64,000 nucleotides of DNA from positions 62,001 to 126,000 of the forward strand of contig CAWGTA010000009.1 in assembly GCA_963825305.1 (NCBI GenBank), read 5' to 3'. The notes under the pieces are model-generated. The model had not been told where the DNA came from. It worked only from the letters and a program-made list of their open reading frames with translations, and made no database searches. The translations under genes and the position numbers were made by a program. The DNA is from PSRJ01 sp963825305. Lineage in GTDB: Bacteria > Acidobacteriota > Terriglobia > Bryobacterales > Bryobacteraceae. Of this stretch, positions 55,963 to 64,000 are shown piece after piece; within the stretch, counting starts at the first letter, position 1, and each line of letters starts with the position of its first letter.

Positions 55963-56753
55963 TGCGAGTTTTTGCCATCCTCGGCCTTTTCAGTTTGCTG
56001 CCCTCGATTTCCCTGGCCGGCGACAAGATGACTGAGGAAGATCGCATCGAGCTGATCCGCGGGCTGGTGTCCGAGTATGCCAACGTCAAAGTGCTGCTGC
56101 CCCGCTCCAAGAAGCCCCTCGACTTCGACACCAATGGGACCTGGGACAAAAAAGCGTGGGAAGATGCCGCCAAACAATTTGGACCGGCCGCGCGCAACGG
56201 GGATCAAATCCAGATCACCAAAATCGCCATCCAGGGCGACGCCATCGTTTTTGAAATTAACGGCGGCATCAAGAGCGGGCGGAAGTGGTACGACGGCATA
56301 CAGATTGGAGGGGTCAGCGGGAACACCACCCCCGTCGCCACGGGAAACTCCAATGCCACCAACGGCACCTACATCGCGCTGCAGTTTCATAAGCCTCTGG
56401 AACCGATGAAAGCGGCGGACGTCAAGAAAATGCTGTCGCCGATTTTTGATTTCGACCGGCATAGCGCCACCGAACTATATGTAGATGCGCTCCCTCCCGA
56501 GGTGAAGCAGGCCATCACGGAGAAGCGCGTGACGGTGGGGATGACCCGCGAGCAGGTCATACTGGCGGTAGGACGGCCTACCCATAAATCGCGCGAGACC
56601 GATAAAGAGGGCCTGGAGGTGGAGGACTGGGTGTTCGGGCAGCCTCCCGGCAAGATCACCTTCGTGACGTTCAACGGCGACAAGGTCATCAAGGTCAAAG
56701 ACGAGTTCGCCGGCCTGGGTTCCGAAGTGGCCGATCCTAAAGTGCCGCGCTGA
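55962..56753 (+). CDS. Secreted protein with BamE/SmpA-like C-terminal domain
   Basis: 263 residues. Signal peptide (FAILGLFSLLPSISLA). The middle is unlike families I know (LIRGLVSEYANVKVLLPRSKKPLDF, GGIKSGRKWYDGIQIGG). The last 75 residues, VTVGMTREQVILAVGRPTHKSRETDKEG then VEDWVFGQPPGKITFVTFNGDKVIKV, have the BamE/OmlA pattern of a GMT-x-EQV helix followed by strands. There is no lipobox. Coupled to the CPBP protease. Its last 17 bp overlap the end of argD. Function unknown. Confidence 0.75.
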   Translation: MRVFAILGLFSLLPSISLAGDKMTEEDRIELIRGLVSEYANVKVLLPRSKKPLDFDTNGTWDKKAWEDAAKQFGPAARNGDQIQITKIAIQGDAIVFEINGGIKSGRKWYDGIQIGGVSGNTTPVATGNSNATNGTYIALQFHKPLEPMKAADVKKMLSPIFDFDRHSATELYVDALPPEVKQAITEKRVTVGMTREQVILAVGRPTHKSRETDKEGLEVEDWVFGQPPGKITFVTFNGDKVIKVKDEFAGLGSEVADPKVPR

Positions 56754-57906
56754 AAACGGGTTTCGCCCAGAACACCTCGTCCAATATTTGAACAGCCTGG
56801 TCCATTTCTCCGGTTTGGATAATGTAAGGCGGGAGCAGCCGTAGCACGGTTTCCTGCGTGCAGTTGATCAGCAGGCCGCGTTCTAGCGCAGCGTCCACAA
56901 AAGGCCGCCCCGGGCGGGAAAGCTGGATGCCGTACATCAGCCCTTTGGAGCGAATCTCCTGAATCACGGGATGGCGTTGGCGCAAGCCTTCGAGGCGCCG
57001 GCGAAACTGGTTGGAGAGTTCGCAGATCTGCGGCAGGACCTCTTCCAGCAGTGATAGGAATTCGAGTGCCACGCGGCACGCCAACGGTCCTCCGCCAAAA
57101 GTGGTCCCGTGGGAATGCGGCGGCAGGAACTGGGCGGCTTCTTCGGTGAAGAGCGTGGCCCCGAGCGGCAAGCCCGCTGCCAGAGGCTTGGCGGTGACCA
57201 CGATGTCGGGCCGGATCAGAGCCCATTGATACGCGAAGTACTTGCCGGTGCGGCCCAGACCGCATTGCGTCTCATCGGCTACCAGCCATGCGCCGGCACG
57301 TTGGGTGAGTTCGCGCGCCAGTTGCAGGAAGCTGGCCTCCAGCGGATAGACTCCTCCTTCGCCCAGCACAGGTTCCAGAATCACAGCGGCGGTGTCGTGG
57401 CTGACCGCGTCTCGCAACGCGTCGTGATCGTTCGGTTGGATGAAGACGACCTCCGCGCCGAACGGTTCGAAGCGGCGCTGCAATTCCGGCTGTCCGGTCA
57501 CGGACAACGATCCAATCGTCCTTCCGTGAAACGATCCGCGGAGCGCGACGAGCCGGGTGAGCCGTGGATGAGCGCGCGCACGCACTGCTTTGAGCGCGGC
57601 TTCCATGGCTTCGGTGCCGCTGTTGCTGAAGAACGCCCGGTCGAGTCCGCTGAGGTGACAGAGCCGTTCCGCGAGCATGCCTTGATGCCGGTGAAAGACC
57701 AGGTTCGAGGTGTGGATAGTGCGCGCGGCCTGCTTCACCAGCGCCTGGGTGATACGCGGATGAGAGTAGCCGAATGCGTTGACGCCGAGTCCCGAGACCA
57801 TGTCCAGGTAGCGCTTGCCATCGACGGCGGTCAGGTAGCAGCCTTGCCCGGAATCGACCATCAGGGGGTACCGGTCGTAGTTTTGCAGCAGATATTTTTC
57901 CCTCAT
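56737..57906 (-). CDS. argD: Acetylornithine/succinyldiaminopimelate-type aminotransferase (class III)
   Basis: 389 residues, PLP-dependent. MREKYLLQNYDRYPLMVDSG and GLGVNAFGYSHPRITQAL open the fold. FFSNSGTEAMEAALKAVRA binds the phosphate, LVADETQCGLGRTGKYFAYQ contains the ring-stacking aspartate, and VTAKPLAAGLPLGA holds the PLP lysine. The closest role is ArgD in arginine biosynthesis, but no other arg gene is here and related class III enzymes are hard to separate. It is divergent from a LysR regulator with 71 bp between starts, so it is the probable target. Confidence 0.85.
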   Translation of the reverse strand: MREKYLLQNYDRYPLMVDSGQGCYLTAVDGKRYLDMVSGLGVNAFGYSHPRITQALVKQAARTIHTSNLVFHRHQGMLAERLCHLSGLDRAFFSNSGTEAMEAALKAVRARAHPRLTRLVALRGSFHGRTIGSLSVTGQPELQRRFEPFGAEVVFIQPNDHDALRDAVSHDTAAVILEPVLGEGGVYPLEASFLQLARELTQRAGAWLVADETQCGLGRTGKYFAYQWALIRPDIVVTAKPLAAGLPLGATLFTEEAAQFLPPHSHGTTFGGGPLACRVALEFLSLLEEVLPQICELSNQFRRRLEGLRQRHPVIQEIRSKGLMYGIQLSRPGRPFVDAALERGLLINCTQETVLRLLPPYIIQTGEMDQAVQILDEVFWAKPVFSAAL

Positions 57907-57931
57907 GCCGTCAGCGTACGGGGCGGGGCTT

Positions 57932-57981
57932 CCATATGTCCAATATCTCAAACTGTCTGTATTGATATGATTTTCATATGG
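57932..57981. promoter_or_regulatory. Divergent argD / LysR promoter region with CCATATG inverted pair
   Basis: CCATATG at 57932-57938 and CATATGG at 57975-57981 face each other across 36 AT-rich bases; the second covers the LysR ATG. A LysR-type T-N11-A site could lie between them. The region is far more AT-rich than its surroundings. Confidence 0.45.
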
Positions 57982-58862
57982 ATCTCCGGCAGCTTCGGTA
58001 CTTCGTGGCGGTGGCGGAAGAACTGCATTTTGGGCGCGCCGCGGCGCGGGTGGGGATTGCGCAGCCGCCGCTGACGCAGCAGATTCACAAGCTCGAAAGC
58101 ACGCTAGGATGCCAGCTCCTGGTGCGCGGCCGCAGGACCGTGCTGACGGAAGCCGGCAGCACCCTGCTGACGGAGGCCCGGCGGATTCTGGAACAAGCCG
58201 AGCGGGCGGCCGAGTTGACCCGCCGCGCAGCCCGCGGCGAGCAGGGGCAACTGGTGGTCGGCGCTCCCCCCTCCGTGATGCTGTCGGCACTGCCGGCAGT
58301 GATCCGCAAGTATCGCCGGCACTACCCGGGAGTGCAGTTCACGCTGCGGGAGCTCTCGACCAGCGCCATCGAAAACGCGCTGGGCTCTGGGGAGATCGAT
58401 GTAGGATTCCTGCGCGAGACGCGGCCCGGCCCGCCCCTCGCCTCGCAGGTGATCTTCGAGGAGCCTGTGGTGGCGGTGCTGCCGGCCTCGCATGCCTTAG
58501 CGGCTCGCAAGAGCCTGGCGCCTGGCGCGCTGCGCGGTGAGCCCTTCCTGTTTTTTCCGCGGCGGCTGGGTCCTGCTTTCTATGACAAATTGATCTCCTT
58601 CTGCTCGCAGGCCGGCTTCGTTCCGGATGTAGTGCAGGAGGCCACGCAATGGCAGAGCGTGGTTTGCCTGGTAGAGGCGGGGATGGGAGTTTCGCTGGCG
58701 CCGGGCTGCGTGCAGCGCTTCCGCTGGGCGGGCGTCGCGTATCGGCCGCTGCAACAGCTCCGGACCGCGGTTGCGGCGTGCTGGCGTGTGGAAGCGCCCT
58801 CTGCAACGGCGATGGCCTTCCTCAAACTGGCGCGCGCTGAGTTTGGGACGGCGCGTCGGTAG
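57978..58862 (+). CDS. LysR family transcriptional regulator
   Basis: 294 residues. HTH at 1-60 (LRQLRYFVAVAEELHFGRAAARVGIAQPPLTQQIHKLES), then a linker helix and a periplasmic-binding-protein-like effector domain (QLVVGAPPSVMLSALPAVIRKYRRHYPGV, GSGEIDVGFLR, VCLVEAGMGVSLAPGCV). The HTH is close to the BenM/CatM/CbbR group. The effector is unknown. Divergent from argD. Confidence 0.93.
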   Translation: MDLRQLRYFVAVAEELHFGRAAARVGIAQPPLTQQIHKLESTLGCQLLVRGRRTVLTEAGSTLLTEARRILEQAERAAELTRRAARGEQGQLVVGAPPSVMLSALPAVIRKYRRHYPGVQFTLRELSTSAIENALGSGEIDVGFLRETRPGPPLASQVIFEEPVVAVLPASHALAARKSLAPGALRGEPFLFFPRRLGPAFYDKLISFCSQAGFVPDVVQEATQWQSVVCLVEAGMGVSLAPGCVQRFRWAGVAYRPLQQLRTAVAACWRVEAPSATAMAFLKLARAEFGTARR

Positions 58863-58868
58863 CCTGGT

Positions 58869-59234
58869 TCACCGCGCGGCGTCATACTTTTTCTGGAGTT
58901 TTTTCAAAAGCCCTACGACCTGGAACGACCGTTGGCGGTAGTCGGAATCTGCCGCCATTAGAAGCAGTTCGGCCGCGGAACGCTTTCCCTGGTCAACCAT
59001 ATCCACTAGAGCGCCGGCGGCTTTGTGAAATGCTGCATGCGCCTTCACCAGCTGCAGATACTCGGGTTCTGAAGCGAGTTTCTGGCCCTCGCTGTGTAGC
59101 CACTTTCCCAGGTCGCAGACGTTGTCCTGCTCGATCACGTGGGGATTGAGCTTCTCTTTGGATGAGCCCTTCGCATAGCCGAAGAGCCGAAGCATCCAGT
59201 TTGTGTGGGCCCTGATCGCACCGTCGAAATCCAT
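58869..59234 (-). CDS. CZB (chemoreceptor zinc-binding) domain protein
   Basis: 121 residues from the ATG with GAGGT just upstream; the frame runs on for 33 unlikely codons. The CZB pattern is visible: IRAHTNWMLRLFGYA, then CDLGKWLHSEGQKLA and KAHAAFHKAAGALVDM, giving the His-Cys-His-His zinc ligands. Such domains sense zinc or redox stress in receptors and diguanylate cyclases; here it stands alone. Partner unknown. Confidence 0.85.
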   Translation of the reverse strand: MDFDGAIRAHTNWMLRLFGYAKGSSKEKLNPHVIEQDNVCDLGKWLHSEGQKLASEPEYLQLVKAHAAFHKAAGALVDMVDQGKRSAAELLLMAADSDYRQRSFQVVGLLKKLQKKYDAAR

Positions 59235-59350
59235 GTTTACCTCGCAGCGGGTGGCACCGGGGGGCTTCCCGCTGTGTGAGTGATCGGCTGGGATGGGGAA
59301 CGACTTTAGCGCGGCTGTGAAAAAACCGGACACAGGCCGGGAGGCCTGTG

Positions 59351-60583
59351 CTACTTGCGTTTGGCGAGGCGCGCGGTCAGGCGCTGCTCGCGGCGGCGCG
59401 CCTGCGGGGTGTCCGACAGGGCGAGAGCGCTTCGTGTCATCTGTAATGCCACCGTAAAATCTTTTTCGCGGCGCTCATAGTGCTTGGCCAATTCTTCGAA
59501 GGCCCGCGCGCGATACGGGTTGCGGGATGCCACCAGGTCGCGCAGCACGGAAAGCGCGGCGTCGGGCCGGTCCAGGCGCTTTTCGAGGGCGGCCACGTCC
59601 CACAGGGTACGGAACAGCAGGGCGTCCGGCAGTCCCAGATCCACCGCGCGGCGCAGCAGGCGCAAGGACTGCTCCGGTTGACCCGCCTGAAGCAGCCAGC
59701 GCGCCAGGCCGATCAGGTCGGCCCCGTGCCGGAAGGCGGTCTCCTCCGGTGAGCGGAAGGCCAGCGGGACAATCGCCGTCAGGCAGGCCAGGGAAAGTAT
59801 GTCGAGGGCATTGTGATGGAAGATGGGCACGAGGCGCATCGCTTGTTGCGTGCGCAGATAGTCGAAGTAGTAATACGGAATCATGGCGCCCGGCAGATCG
59901 CCCTGGCGCTCCACGCCCAGGATCTGGCTTTCCAGGTCCACCAGCCGGCAGCTATCCAGGCGCAGCTTCCACAAGCGCCGCGCGCCGAACAGCAAATCCA
60001 GATGCTCCAGCCGCGCGAAGGGATGGCGGGCGCGCGCCATGCGAAAACGGGTTTCCAGCAGCGGCTGATCGTAGGCCTTCCCGTTATAAGTGATGAGCAC
60101 GTCGAACTGGGCCAGATGTTCGGAGAGGCGCGCCAGCAGTGAGGGCTCTTCGCCGTAATCCCGCATGAAAAACTGGCGCAGCCGGAAGCCTTCGGCATCG
60201 ATCGAGCCCACCCCGACCAGAAACGCATAGGTGCCGGTGCCGCCCGCCAAACCGGTAGTCTCCGTATCGAGAAATGCCCATTTGCCGGGGTGCGAGAGCG
60301 CAATCGCGCCATCCGAGAGCGACGCCAGCAAATCTTCCGGCAGCTCGTTGAGGTCGCCGATATCGACGCTTCCATGCCGGCGGTGGCGTTCCCACAGTTT
60401 TTCGGTTTCGAAATGCTCGCCGAAGGGCGTGCGCACCACCTGGCCAGACATCAGTTCTTCGATGAACCGGCCGGGCCGTGGCGGCGCGCTTCGCACCGGC
60501 GCGGGAACGGCCCCCGCGTACTTACGGTCGATGCGCGCGATTTGGCGCCGGAGCGCGGCGAGTTGTTCCTGAACTTCCTCCAT
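59351..60583 (-). CDS. YprB-like DEDD-family exonuclease
   Basis: About 410 residues (a GTG at 60604 is also possible). After a coiled start it has an RNase H-like exonuclease core: WAFLDTETTGLAGGTGTYAF (DTE), LAQFDVLITYNGKAYDQPLLETRF (second acidic site) and FHHNALDILSLACL (DEDD third motif). The last 100 residues carry TPR-like helices (ARWLLQAGQPEQSLRLLRRAV, YRARAFEELAKHYERREKDF). Related to the ribonuclease-H-like YprB proteins; substrate not established. Divergent from the GT39-like gene, with a TATAAT in the short gap. Confidence 0.85.
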   Translation of the reverse strand: MEEVQEQLAALRRQIARIDRKYAGAVPAPVRSAPPRPGRFIEELMSGQVVRTPFGEHFETEKLWERHRRHGSVDIGDLNELPEDLLASLSDGAIALSHPGKWAFLDTETTGLAGGTGTYAFLVGVGSIDAEGFRLRQFFMRDYGEEPSLLARLSEHLAQFDVLITYNGKAYDQPLLETRFRMARARHPFARLEHLDLLFGARRLWKLRLDSCRLVDLESQILGVERQGDLPGAMIPYYYFDYLRTQQAMRLVPIFHHNALDILSLACLTAIVPLAFRSPEETAFRHGADLIGLARWLLQAGQPEQSLRLLRRAVDLGLPDALLFRTLWDVAALEKRLDRPDAALSVLRDLVASRNPYRARAFEELAKHYERREKDFTVALQMTRSALALSDTPQARRREQRLTARLAKRK

Positions 60584-60621
60584 TCGCCTTTTCTTTGCCT
60601 CCACTATAATTGGTGTGCACG

Positions 60622-62037
60622 GTGCATTTCAAGCCTCGTTTGTTTTTTCCGGCCCTTGCGGCGCTGCTCCTGGCGGCGCGCCTATGCCACGTCGGCATCC
60701 TGTGGGCCGAGGAAAGTCTGCCGCTGGCGGCGGCCGGGCAAATGCTTCGCGGCCAGGCGCTCTATCGGGACATCTGGTTCGATAAGCCCCCGCTGGTGGC
60801 GCTGTGGCCGCTCTTGTGGGGCGCGACCGCCGGCTGGCCGCTGCGCCTGGCCGGGGCGCTCTACGCCCTCGCGGCCTGCTGGATCGCGTATCGCTTTGCG
60901 CGCGAAGTTTGGTCGGAGCGCGAAGGCCTGTGGGCGGCCGGCCTGCTGGCCTTTTTTCTGACGTTCGACCTGCCCTCCGCCGTGGTCCCTCTGGCATCCG
61001 ACCTTCTCCTGCTGGCCCCGCACCTGGCGGCCGTCTGGCTGGCCTGGAAACGAAAACCGTTCTGGAGCGGTGCGTTGCTAGCGGTCGGGTTCCTGATCAG
61101 TCCCCGCGCCGTCTTCGTGGCGGCGGTGTGTGCGGCTTGGAATCCCGCGGGAATTCCGTGGCTGGCAGCGGGCTTCGCCGCGGTCAGTGGCATCGCGGGC
61201 GCATGGCTATGGTGGGCGGGCGCGTGGGCGGCTTATTGGGATGAGGTCTGGCGCTGGGGCCGCCTCTACGCGAGCGTTCCGCTGGCTGAGAATCCGGTGA
61301 AGGCGGGGCTGCTCCGAACCGTCGATTGGGTTGGCTTTCACGCCGCTCTGGTGATGGCTGCGATCGGCTTCTTCCGCAAGAGTAAGGGGATGCAGTGGAC
61401 GGCGTGGTGCGTGCTTGCGCTGTTAGGGGTGGCGGCCGGATGGCGTTTCTTTCCGCGTTATTACTTCCTGCTGCTGGCGCCCATGGTCATGGTGGCTGCG
61501 CGTGGAATCACGCTGATGGGGCGCTGGTGGAAGGTGGCCGCGCTTGCGTTACTACTCGTTCCGCTCGGCCGCTTCGGGCCTCGCTACGTGATTCTAGCGG
61601 CGGGGCAGACGAACTGGAACGATACCGCGATGGATCGCGACAGCCGCGACGTGGCGGAGCTCATACGCCGCCGGGCACGGCCCGGCGCCACGTTGTTCAT
61701 CTGGGGATTCCGGCCGGAGATGTATGTGTATACCAGGCTCCCCGCAGCCAACCGGTTTCTCGATTCCCAGCCGTTGACCGGGGTCCCAGCCGACCGGCAT
61801 TTGACGGAATCCACGCCGCTCGATAGCAATGGCGCCCGCGATCACCGGATCGAGTTAGTCCGCTCGCATCCCACCTTCATCGTCGACGGGCTCGGGCTGT
61901 ACAATCCCGCACTCGCGATTACGCACTACAGCGACCTGGCCCAGTGGTTCAGCGAGTATCGCGAAGTGGCGCGGTCGGGACAGAGCGTGGTGTACCAGCG
62001 GATTTCGGAGATTCCAGTAGCCGGCCCACCGGCGTAG
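60622..62037 (+). CDS. GT39-like membrane glycosyltransferase
   Basis: About 471 residues, mostly hydrophobic, with ten or more helices. An early loop holds ESLPLAAAGQMLRGQALYRD and IWFDKPPLVALWPLLWG: the acidic residue and DKPP motif are typical of PMT/ArnT-type transferases that use polyprenyl-phosphate sugars. The soluble C-terminal part (RPGATLFIWGFRPEMYVYTRL onward) faces the periplasm. The GTG at 60622 is chosen; TTG and GTG options lie just upstream. The stop codon and last residues (AGPPA) are encoded by a family A repeat. Sugar and acceptor unknown. Confidence 0.82.
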   Translation: MHFKPRLFFPALAALLLAARLCHVGILWAEESLPLAAAGQMLRGQALYRDIWFDKPPLVALWPLLWGATAGWPLRLAGALYALAACWIAYRFAREVWSEREGLWAAGLLAFFLTFDLPSAVVPLASDLLLLAPHLAAVWLAWKRKPFWSGALLAVGFLISPRAVFVAAVCAAWNPAGIPWLAAGFAAVSGIAGAWLWWAGAWAAYWDEVWRWGRLYASVPLAENPVKAGLLRTVDWVGFHAALVMAAIGFFRKSKGMQWTAWCVLALLGVAAGWRFFPRYYFLLLAPMVMVAARGITLMGRWWKVAALALLLVPLGRFGPRYVILAAGQTNWNDTAMDRDSRDVAELIRRRARPGATLFIWGFRPEMYVYTRLPAANRFLDSQPLTGVPADRHLTESTPLDSNGARDHRIELVRSHPTFIVDGLGLYNPALAITHYSDLAQWFSEYREVARSGQSVVYQRISEIPVAGPPA

Positions 62038-62060
62038 CGCTGGCGATCCTTGTCGCCGGC
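62022..62060 (+). repeat. Dispersed repeat family A, copy 5 (truncated)
   Basis: CGGCCCACCGGCGTAGCGCT then GGCGATCCTTGTCGCCGGC. The TTAC between GGCG and GTAGCG is reduced. The element begins inside the last codons of the upstream gene and supplies its TAG stop. Confidence 0.75.
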
Positions 62061-62116
62061 ACAGCAGCGCTTGGCGCTGCCGAAGTACAATGGCGGCATC
62101 CGCACAAGGAGTCCGC

Positions 62117-63728
62117 ATGATGCGACGCATCGGAATCGCACTTCTACTCGCGGCCGCCGGCCTGGCCCAGGACGTTTCACGGATGGACCAGGTTGTCGAC
62201 TCGTACGTTTCCAACAAGACGTTCATGGGCTCCGTGCTGGTGGCCCGCGGAGACCAGGTCTTGCTGAGCAAGGGTTACGGCTCGGCCAACCTGGAATGGA
62301 ACATCCCCAACTCGCCCAGCACCAAATTCCGTCTGGGATCCGTCACCAAGCAGTTCACGGCGGCGTCGATCCTGTTGCTGGAAGAACGCGGCAAGCTGAA
62401 GACCGACGACCTGGTGAAGAAGTGGATGCCGGATGCTCCGGCGGCGTGGGACAAGATCACCATCTTCCACTTGCTGACCCACACGTCGGGGATTCCGAGT
62501 TTCACCGGCTTCCCTGACTACGCCTCCCTGGAGCCATTCGCTACCACGCCGGAGAAACTGGTGGCGCGTTTCCGCGACAAGCCGCTCGAGTTCGAGCCGG
62601 GCGAGAAGTGGAACTACAGCAATTCGGGATATGCGCTGCTCGGTTACCTGATCGAGAAGGCCAGCGGCGAGAGCTATGAAAAATTCCTGCAGGAGAACAT
62701 CTTCGGGCCTCTGGGCATGAAGGATTCGGGCTACGATTCGAACACGGCTGATAATTCCGCGGCGCGCGGCGGGTTACGCGCCGGGCAAGGACGGGCCCGT
62801 GAACGTGGGCTTCATCCACATGAGCGTCCCCTTCTCGGCGGGCGCGCTGTACTCCACCACCGAGGATCTGCTGCGCTGGGAACAGGGGCTGTTCGGCGGC
62901 AAGCTGCTCTCGGCGGCGTCGCTGGCTAAGATGACCACGCCGTTCAAGAATGACTACGCGTTCGGCGTGGGCGTACACACAGTCAACGGGCACAAGGTGA
63001 TCGACCACAACGGCGGGATCGAAGGCTTCAACACTTTTCTGGCTTACTATCCCGAGGACAAGCTGACCGTGGTGGTGCTGGGGAACCTCAATGGGAACGC
63101 ACCCGATCAGATCGCCCCGAAACTGGCTGCGGCCGCGCACGGCGACAAGGTCGAACTGCCCTCGGAGCGCAAGGAGATCACGCTCGCGCCTAAGATCCTG
63201 GAGCAGTACGTGGGGACCTACGAAATGGGGCCCCGGGTCAACTTGATGATCACGCTCGATGGCGGTCAACTGATCAGCCAGATGTCCGGACAGGGCAAGG
63301 TGCCGCTGTTCGCCCGATCCGAGACACGGTTCTTTCCCAAGGTGGTGGATGCCGAAATCGAATTCGGCAAGGATGACAAAGGCGCCTACCTGGTGCTGCA
63401 CCAGGGCGGGCGTGACATGAAGGCGATGCGCACCAGCGACAAGGTGGTGGAACGCAAAGAAATCGCGGTTTCCCCCAAGATCCTGGCACAGTACGCCGGC
63501 ACCTATGAATTGCGGCCGGGGTTTGACCTGGTAGTCACGCTGGAAGGCGACCAGTTAATCTCGCAGGCCACCGGGCAGGGAAAGATCCCGTTATTCGCGG
63601 AGACGGAAACGAAGTTCTTCCCCAAGGTGATGGACGCCGAGATCGAGTTTCTCAAAGACGACAAGGGCAACGTGACGCATTTGATGCTGCACCAGGGACC
63701 GGCGGAGATCAAGGCTGCGCGCAAGTGA
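62117..63728 (+). CDS. Beta-lactamase-fold serine hydrolase with two DUF3471-like repeats (one apparent frameshift)
   Basis: 536 residues after removal of one base near 62768. ATG with AGGAG five bases upstream. Signal peptide (IGIALLLAAAGLAQ). Class C/DD-peptidase-type active site: LGSVTKQFTAASIL (SxxK), WNYSNSGYALLGYLIE (YxN) and VIDHNGGIEGFNTFL (HxG). The C-terminus carries two about 90-residue copies of a beta domain, ILEQYVGTYEMGPRVNLMIT and ILAQYAGTYELRPGFDLVVT, each followed by FFPKVxDAEIEF and LHQG. This is a tandem duplication. Likely a periplasmic or secreted esterase/peptidase; substrate unknown. Confidence 0.9.
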
Positions 63729-63740
63729 GGCGGCGTTACG

Positions 63741-63763
63741 GAGCCGTGACTAAAAGGAGCGGT
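63741..63763 (+). repeat. Dispersed repeat family B, single degenerate arm
   Basis: GAGCCGTGACTAAAAGGAGC followed by GGT, just downstream of the serine hydrolase stop and preceded by GGCGTTACG as in family A. It looks like a hybrid of the two repeat families. Confidence 0.6.
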
Positions 63764-63902
63764 TCCTAGTACGTTTTACTGATGAACTGCATTGCATGGT
63801 TTGCAATCCGCTTTCTGACTCTGATACCATCTAGGAGGCTACGGATATCCTTCCCTTGAAGCTGCATCACCAAACCAACCAACGGAGTAAGCAACCAACT
63901 GA

Positions 63903-64000
63903 ATGAGTTTTACTGTATTTCTTGGCAATCTGCCCATTTGGGTCACCGCTGACGACATCAAGCAATGGCTAGCCGCCGAAGACCTTGTGGCCGATGCCGT
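63903..64000 (+). CDS. RRM RNA-binding protein (partial)
   Basis: The last 98 bases open a new gene: MSFTVFLGNLPIWVTADDIK then QWLAAEDL. VFLGNLP is the RNP2 strand of an RNA-recognition motif, and the following helix fits. Small bacterial RRM proteins of this type are RNA chaperones often linked to cold or stress. The rest lies outside the window. Upstream, 63791-63807 holds ATTGCA-TGGTT-TGCAAT, a short inverted repeat. Confidence 0.7.
   Translation, partial: MSFTVFLGNLPIWVTADDIKQWLAAEDLVADA

Overview
The window is high-GC bacterial DNA from an acidobacterium, most likely of the Solibacter/Bryobacter type. This is inferred from gene content: two duplicated MacB/FtsX-type orphan permeases (one directly behind a PadR regulator), an Oar-like TonB receptor with an N-terminal CnaB domain, a PQQ-dependent dehydrogenase, a DUF2934 protein, a PEP-CTERM protein and three families of short dispersed repeats. 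No rRNA, tRNA, CRISPR array, transposase or phage gene was seen. The only gaps without a gene are below about 260 bp.

Layout. 1-3.3 kb: partial membrane protein, a 57-residue small protein, rarA and an RNA 2'-O-methyltransferase. 3.3-12.2 kb: DUF218 and DUF1385 proteins, prfA-prmC, aspartokinase (behind an 11-bp-phased direct-repeat array), dinB and an orphan permease. 12.2-21.8 kb: Nudix hydrolase, polX, priA, an M48 protease-LemA pair, a degenerate GGDEF protein, lexA, DUF2934. 22-27 kb: NfeD-type protease, slipin and SPOR protein, then lipA-lnt. 27-32.9 kb: PadR plus a membrane partner, PrsW-like protease, a large metallopeptidase/propeller/barrel protein and a repeat protein. 33-37.7 kb: a signalling block of RsbW-like and RsbV-like proteins, divergent from a sigma factor, a zinc-finger/STAS fusion and a membrane Ser/Thr kinase. 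37.7-41.3 kb: PadR plus orphan permease, PEP-CTERM protein. 41.4-49.3 kb: PQQ dehydrogenase, YchF, MoxR, TonB receptor. 49.4-64 kb: Ig-repeat surface protein, AAA ATPase, rsmI, a deformylase-like protein, an internally deleted GHMP-kinase remnant, CPBP protease, argD/LysR, a CZB protein, YprB-like exonuclease, GT39-like transferase, serine hydrolase and the start of an RRM protein.

Many genes, including single-copy housekeeping genes (prfA, ychF, dinB), are split by frameshifts. Almost every shift is a net +1 insertion, and removing those bases restores family-typical lengths. About twenty lie between 39.7 and 46.5 kb. I read this as residual insertion-type sequencing error rather than pseudogenisation, and give each such gene as one CDS.

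The strongest candidates for new biology are the partner-switching block at 33-37.7 kb, the 11-bp array upstream of aspartokinase, the three dispersed repeat families (which supply hairpins, stop codons and C-terminal tails to neighbouring genes), and the repeat protein at 32.2-32.9 kb.
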